In this document: piece after piece, positions 38,409 to 39,416 of the stretch
How positions within the stretch are numbered: the stretch's first letter is position 1
How the letters are laid out: each line of letters opens with the position of its first letter
Source of the DNA: Acidimicrobiaceae bacterium
GTDB taxonomy: Bacteria > Actinomycetota > Acidimicrobiia > Acidimicrobiales > RAAP-2
Direction: 5' to 3'
Assembly: GCA_003170315.1 (NCBI GenBank)
Contig: PNAH01000018.1
Coordinates: forward strand, 1 to 39,416
Length of the DNA stretch: 39,416 nt
Translations under genes and position numbers: made by a program
Notes under the pieces: generated by a model
Databases searched by the model: none
Told to the model about the DNA's origin: nothing
What the model saw: only the letters and a program-made list of their open reading frames with translations

Positions 38409-38424
38409 ACGAGGACGCGCCGCG

Positions 38425-39416
38425 CTACAAGGGGTCGTCGCGGTGCGCCAACGCCTTCGCCGGACCATTCAGCCAGTCGCGCAGTGACTTCGTCGCCCGG
38501 CAGTCGTCTTCGTTGTAGTCGAGGATGCGTTGACGCGACGCCGCCGCCTCGTCGTTGTCGCCACGAGTCGCCACTTCGTACCACAGCATCGACGCTTCGC
38601 CACTGGGATTATCGTCACGCCATTGGAATCCGGCCGACGCCGCGAGCTGCTTGAGACCTAATGGTCCCTCGGTTTGAATCTGTTCTTTGGCGAGATTGTG
38701 GAGATCGATCCACACCGACGGGGACTGCTGGCGAAAGTCGTCGAGGTCGTGCATCGAGGGTCCGTCGTCGACCGTCGTGGCGACGGCGCGATTCATGGCG
38801 CCGTCTTCGGCTTGAGCCCAGAAACAGTACGCCGCGAAGGTTCGACCTTCGCTCCGGCAGAGCTGTCGAAGGTCGGTCAGCCACGTCCAAAAGTGGGCGA
38901 AGTTGCGCGCTTCGGTCTCGCGCGAAAGTTCGCCCCACGCCACGAACGTCGTGTAGCCCTCACGGGCGCCATCGAGCGGCGCGTTCAACGTGACGTTCGC
39001 CCCCCAGAGGTACGTGGCGTCGTCGTAGCTCTCCATGTCCACGTCCACCTCGACGTCGGCGGTCGGGCAACCCATCAGCGCGGGATCGAGAATTCGAAGA
39101 GCGCTGTCGCGAACGTGCGAGCGCGCGCGATAAATCAGTTCATCGAGTCGATCGAACTTTCGACCGAGTCGGTCCTCGACGGCGACGGTCGAGTCCACGG
39201 CGACCGGTCGCGATCGCGCCGACTGGGCCCGGATCGGATCGAGCCGGGCCAGTTGGCTTCGCGTGCGAACGCCACTGTTGCGCAGCGCGAACTGTTGATC
39301 GATCGACGTGAAGCGCGTCAGTGAGACGTCGTCGATCGCTTCGAGCTCGACTTGGCAATGTTCGGAGAACTCACACGTCAAACACTCACGATGCCAATAG
39401 GGCGAAGTGGGAAACG
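38425..39416 (-). CDS. TM0106-type RecB-like/RNase H-like nuclease, 5'-truncated
   Basis: The frame stays open from the window edge (F-P-T-S-P-Y-W-H-R-E-C...) to 38425, so the N-terminal part, including most of a RecB-type nuclease domain, lies beyond the window; at least 330 residues are visible. ECLTCEFSEHC gives Cys-x2-Cys-x5-Cys, three ligands of the Fe-S cluster that closes RecB/Cas4/AddB-type nuclease domains. A helix-hairpin-helix-like segment (LRNSGVRTRSQLARL) follows, then an RNase H-fold 3'-5' exonuclease-like domain with DVDMES (Asp-x-Glu) and YNEDDCRAT (second Asp pair). This order matches the TM0106 family. Proposed role is DNA repair or recombination; the family is poorly characterised. 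No defence genes are beside it. Confidence 0.82.
   Translation of the reverse strand, partial: FPTSPYWHRECLTCEFSEHCQVELEAIDDVSLTRFTSIDQQFALRNSGVRTRSQLARLDPIRAQSARSRPVAVDSTVAVEDRLGRKFDRLDELIYRARSHVRDSALRILDPALMGCPTADVEVDVDMESYDDATYLWGANVTLNAPLDGAREGYTTFVAWGELSRETEARNFAHFWTWLTDLRQLCRSEGRTFAAYCFWAQAEDGAMNRAVATTVDDGPSMHDLDDFRQQSPSVWIDLHNLAKEQIQTEGPLGLKQLAASAGFQWRDDNPSGEASMLWYEVATRGDNDEAAASRQRILDYNEDDCRATKSLRDWLNGPAKALAHRDDPL

Noticed and set aside
37752..38654. 300-codon plus-strand frame opposite the cydD-like and nuclease genes
   Set aside because: Crosses two real genes on the other strand and is rich in Arg and Gln, as expected for a shadow.

Overview
The window is a GC-rich (roughly 60-65% by eye), gene-dense bacterial chromosome segment, most likely from an actinobacterium. 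The reasons are abundant GTG starts, many overlapping stop/start junctions, apparent leaderless promoters (TANNNT 6-8 bases before a start codon), a tRNA without encoded CCA, a GH15 trehalase-like enzyme beside OtsA, and a single-chain fusion of the two carboxyltransferase halves. A lineage such as Acidimicrobiia is a guess: no rRNA or ribosomal protein gene is present. I see no phage, IS element, CRISPR array, toxin-antitoxin pair or recognisable biosynthetic or defence island. This looks like ordinary chromosome with some unusual regulatory detail.

Layout. 1-1243: a gene cut by the window edge, a small lipoprotein and an unknown protein. 1284-2101: an inositol-monophosphatase-family enzyme and tRNA-Val(UAC). 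2230-4940: two convergent secreted proteins, one of exact 83-codon repeats and one beta-propeller. 5054-5674: an Erm(37)-like 23S rRNA methyltransferase with its own promoter, a start-codon hairpin and a possible leader mini-ORF. 5766-9881: a membrane GGDEF-EAL protein divergent from a sterol desaturase/fatty acid hydroxylase family protein and an unknown partner, separated by a 25-bp AT-rich palindrome. 9949-15372: a secreted helical protein, a NagD-type HAD phosphatase, trehalose-6-phosphate synthase (otsA) and a GH15 hydrolase, forming a trehalose region. 15562-18780: a D-threonine-aldolase-like PLP enzyme divergent from a fused acyl-CoA carboxylase carboxyltransferase. 18900-23899: a complete branched-chain-amino-acid-type ABC importer operon (livG-F-H-M-K). 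24028-28085: sulfite reductase, uroporphyrinogen III methyltransferase and precorrin-2 dehydrogenase, then an SDR reductase; the first three supply sulfite reductase and its siroheme cofactor. 28251-33463: a quinone-oxidoreductase-like enzyme, an EEP-family hydrolase, and a tightly overlapping five-gene operon (PhzF-like, PPOX-like, Nudix, DUF164-type zinc ribbon, histidine phosphatase). 33464-38396: an HlyIII/PAQR membrane protein, an aldo-keto reductase and a CydDC-like ABC exporter pair. 38425-39416: the 5'-truncated C-terminal part of a TM0106-type RecB/RNase H nuclease.

The best leads are the control region of the erm-like gene, the recurring leaderless-promoter signature at eight or nine genes, the one-sided loss of catalytic residues in the CydD-like nucleotide-binding domain, and several perfect palindromes in intergenic DNA (8281-8305, 16899-16912, 15475-15493). 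Coordinates come from direct reading; family names rest on motifs and memory of the families, with no database search.
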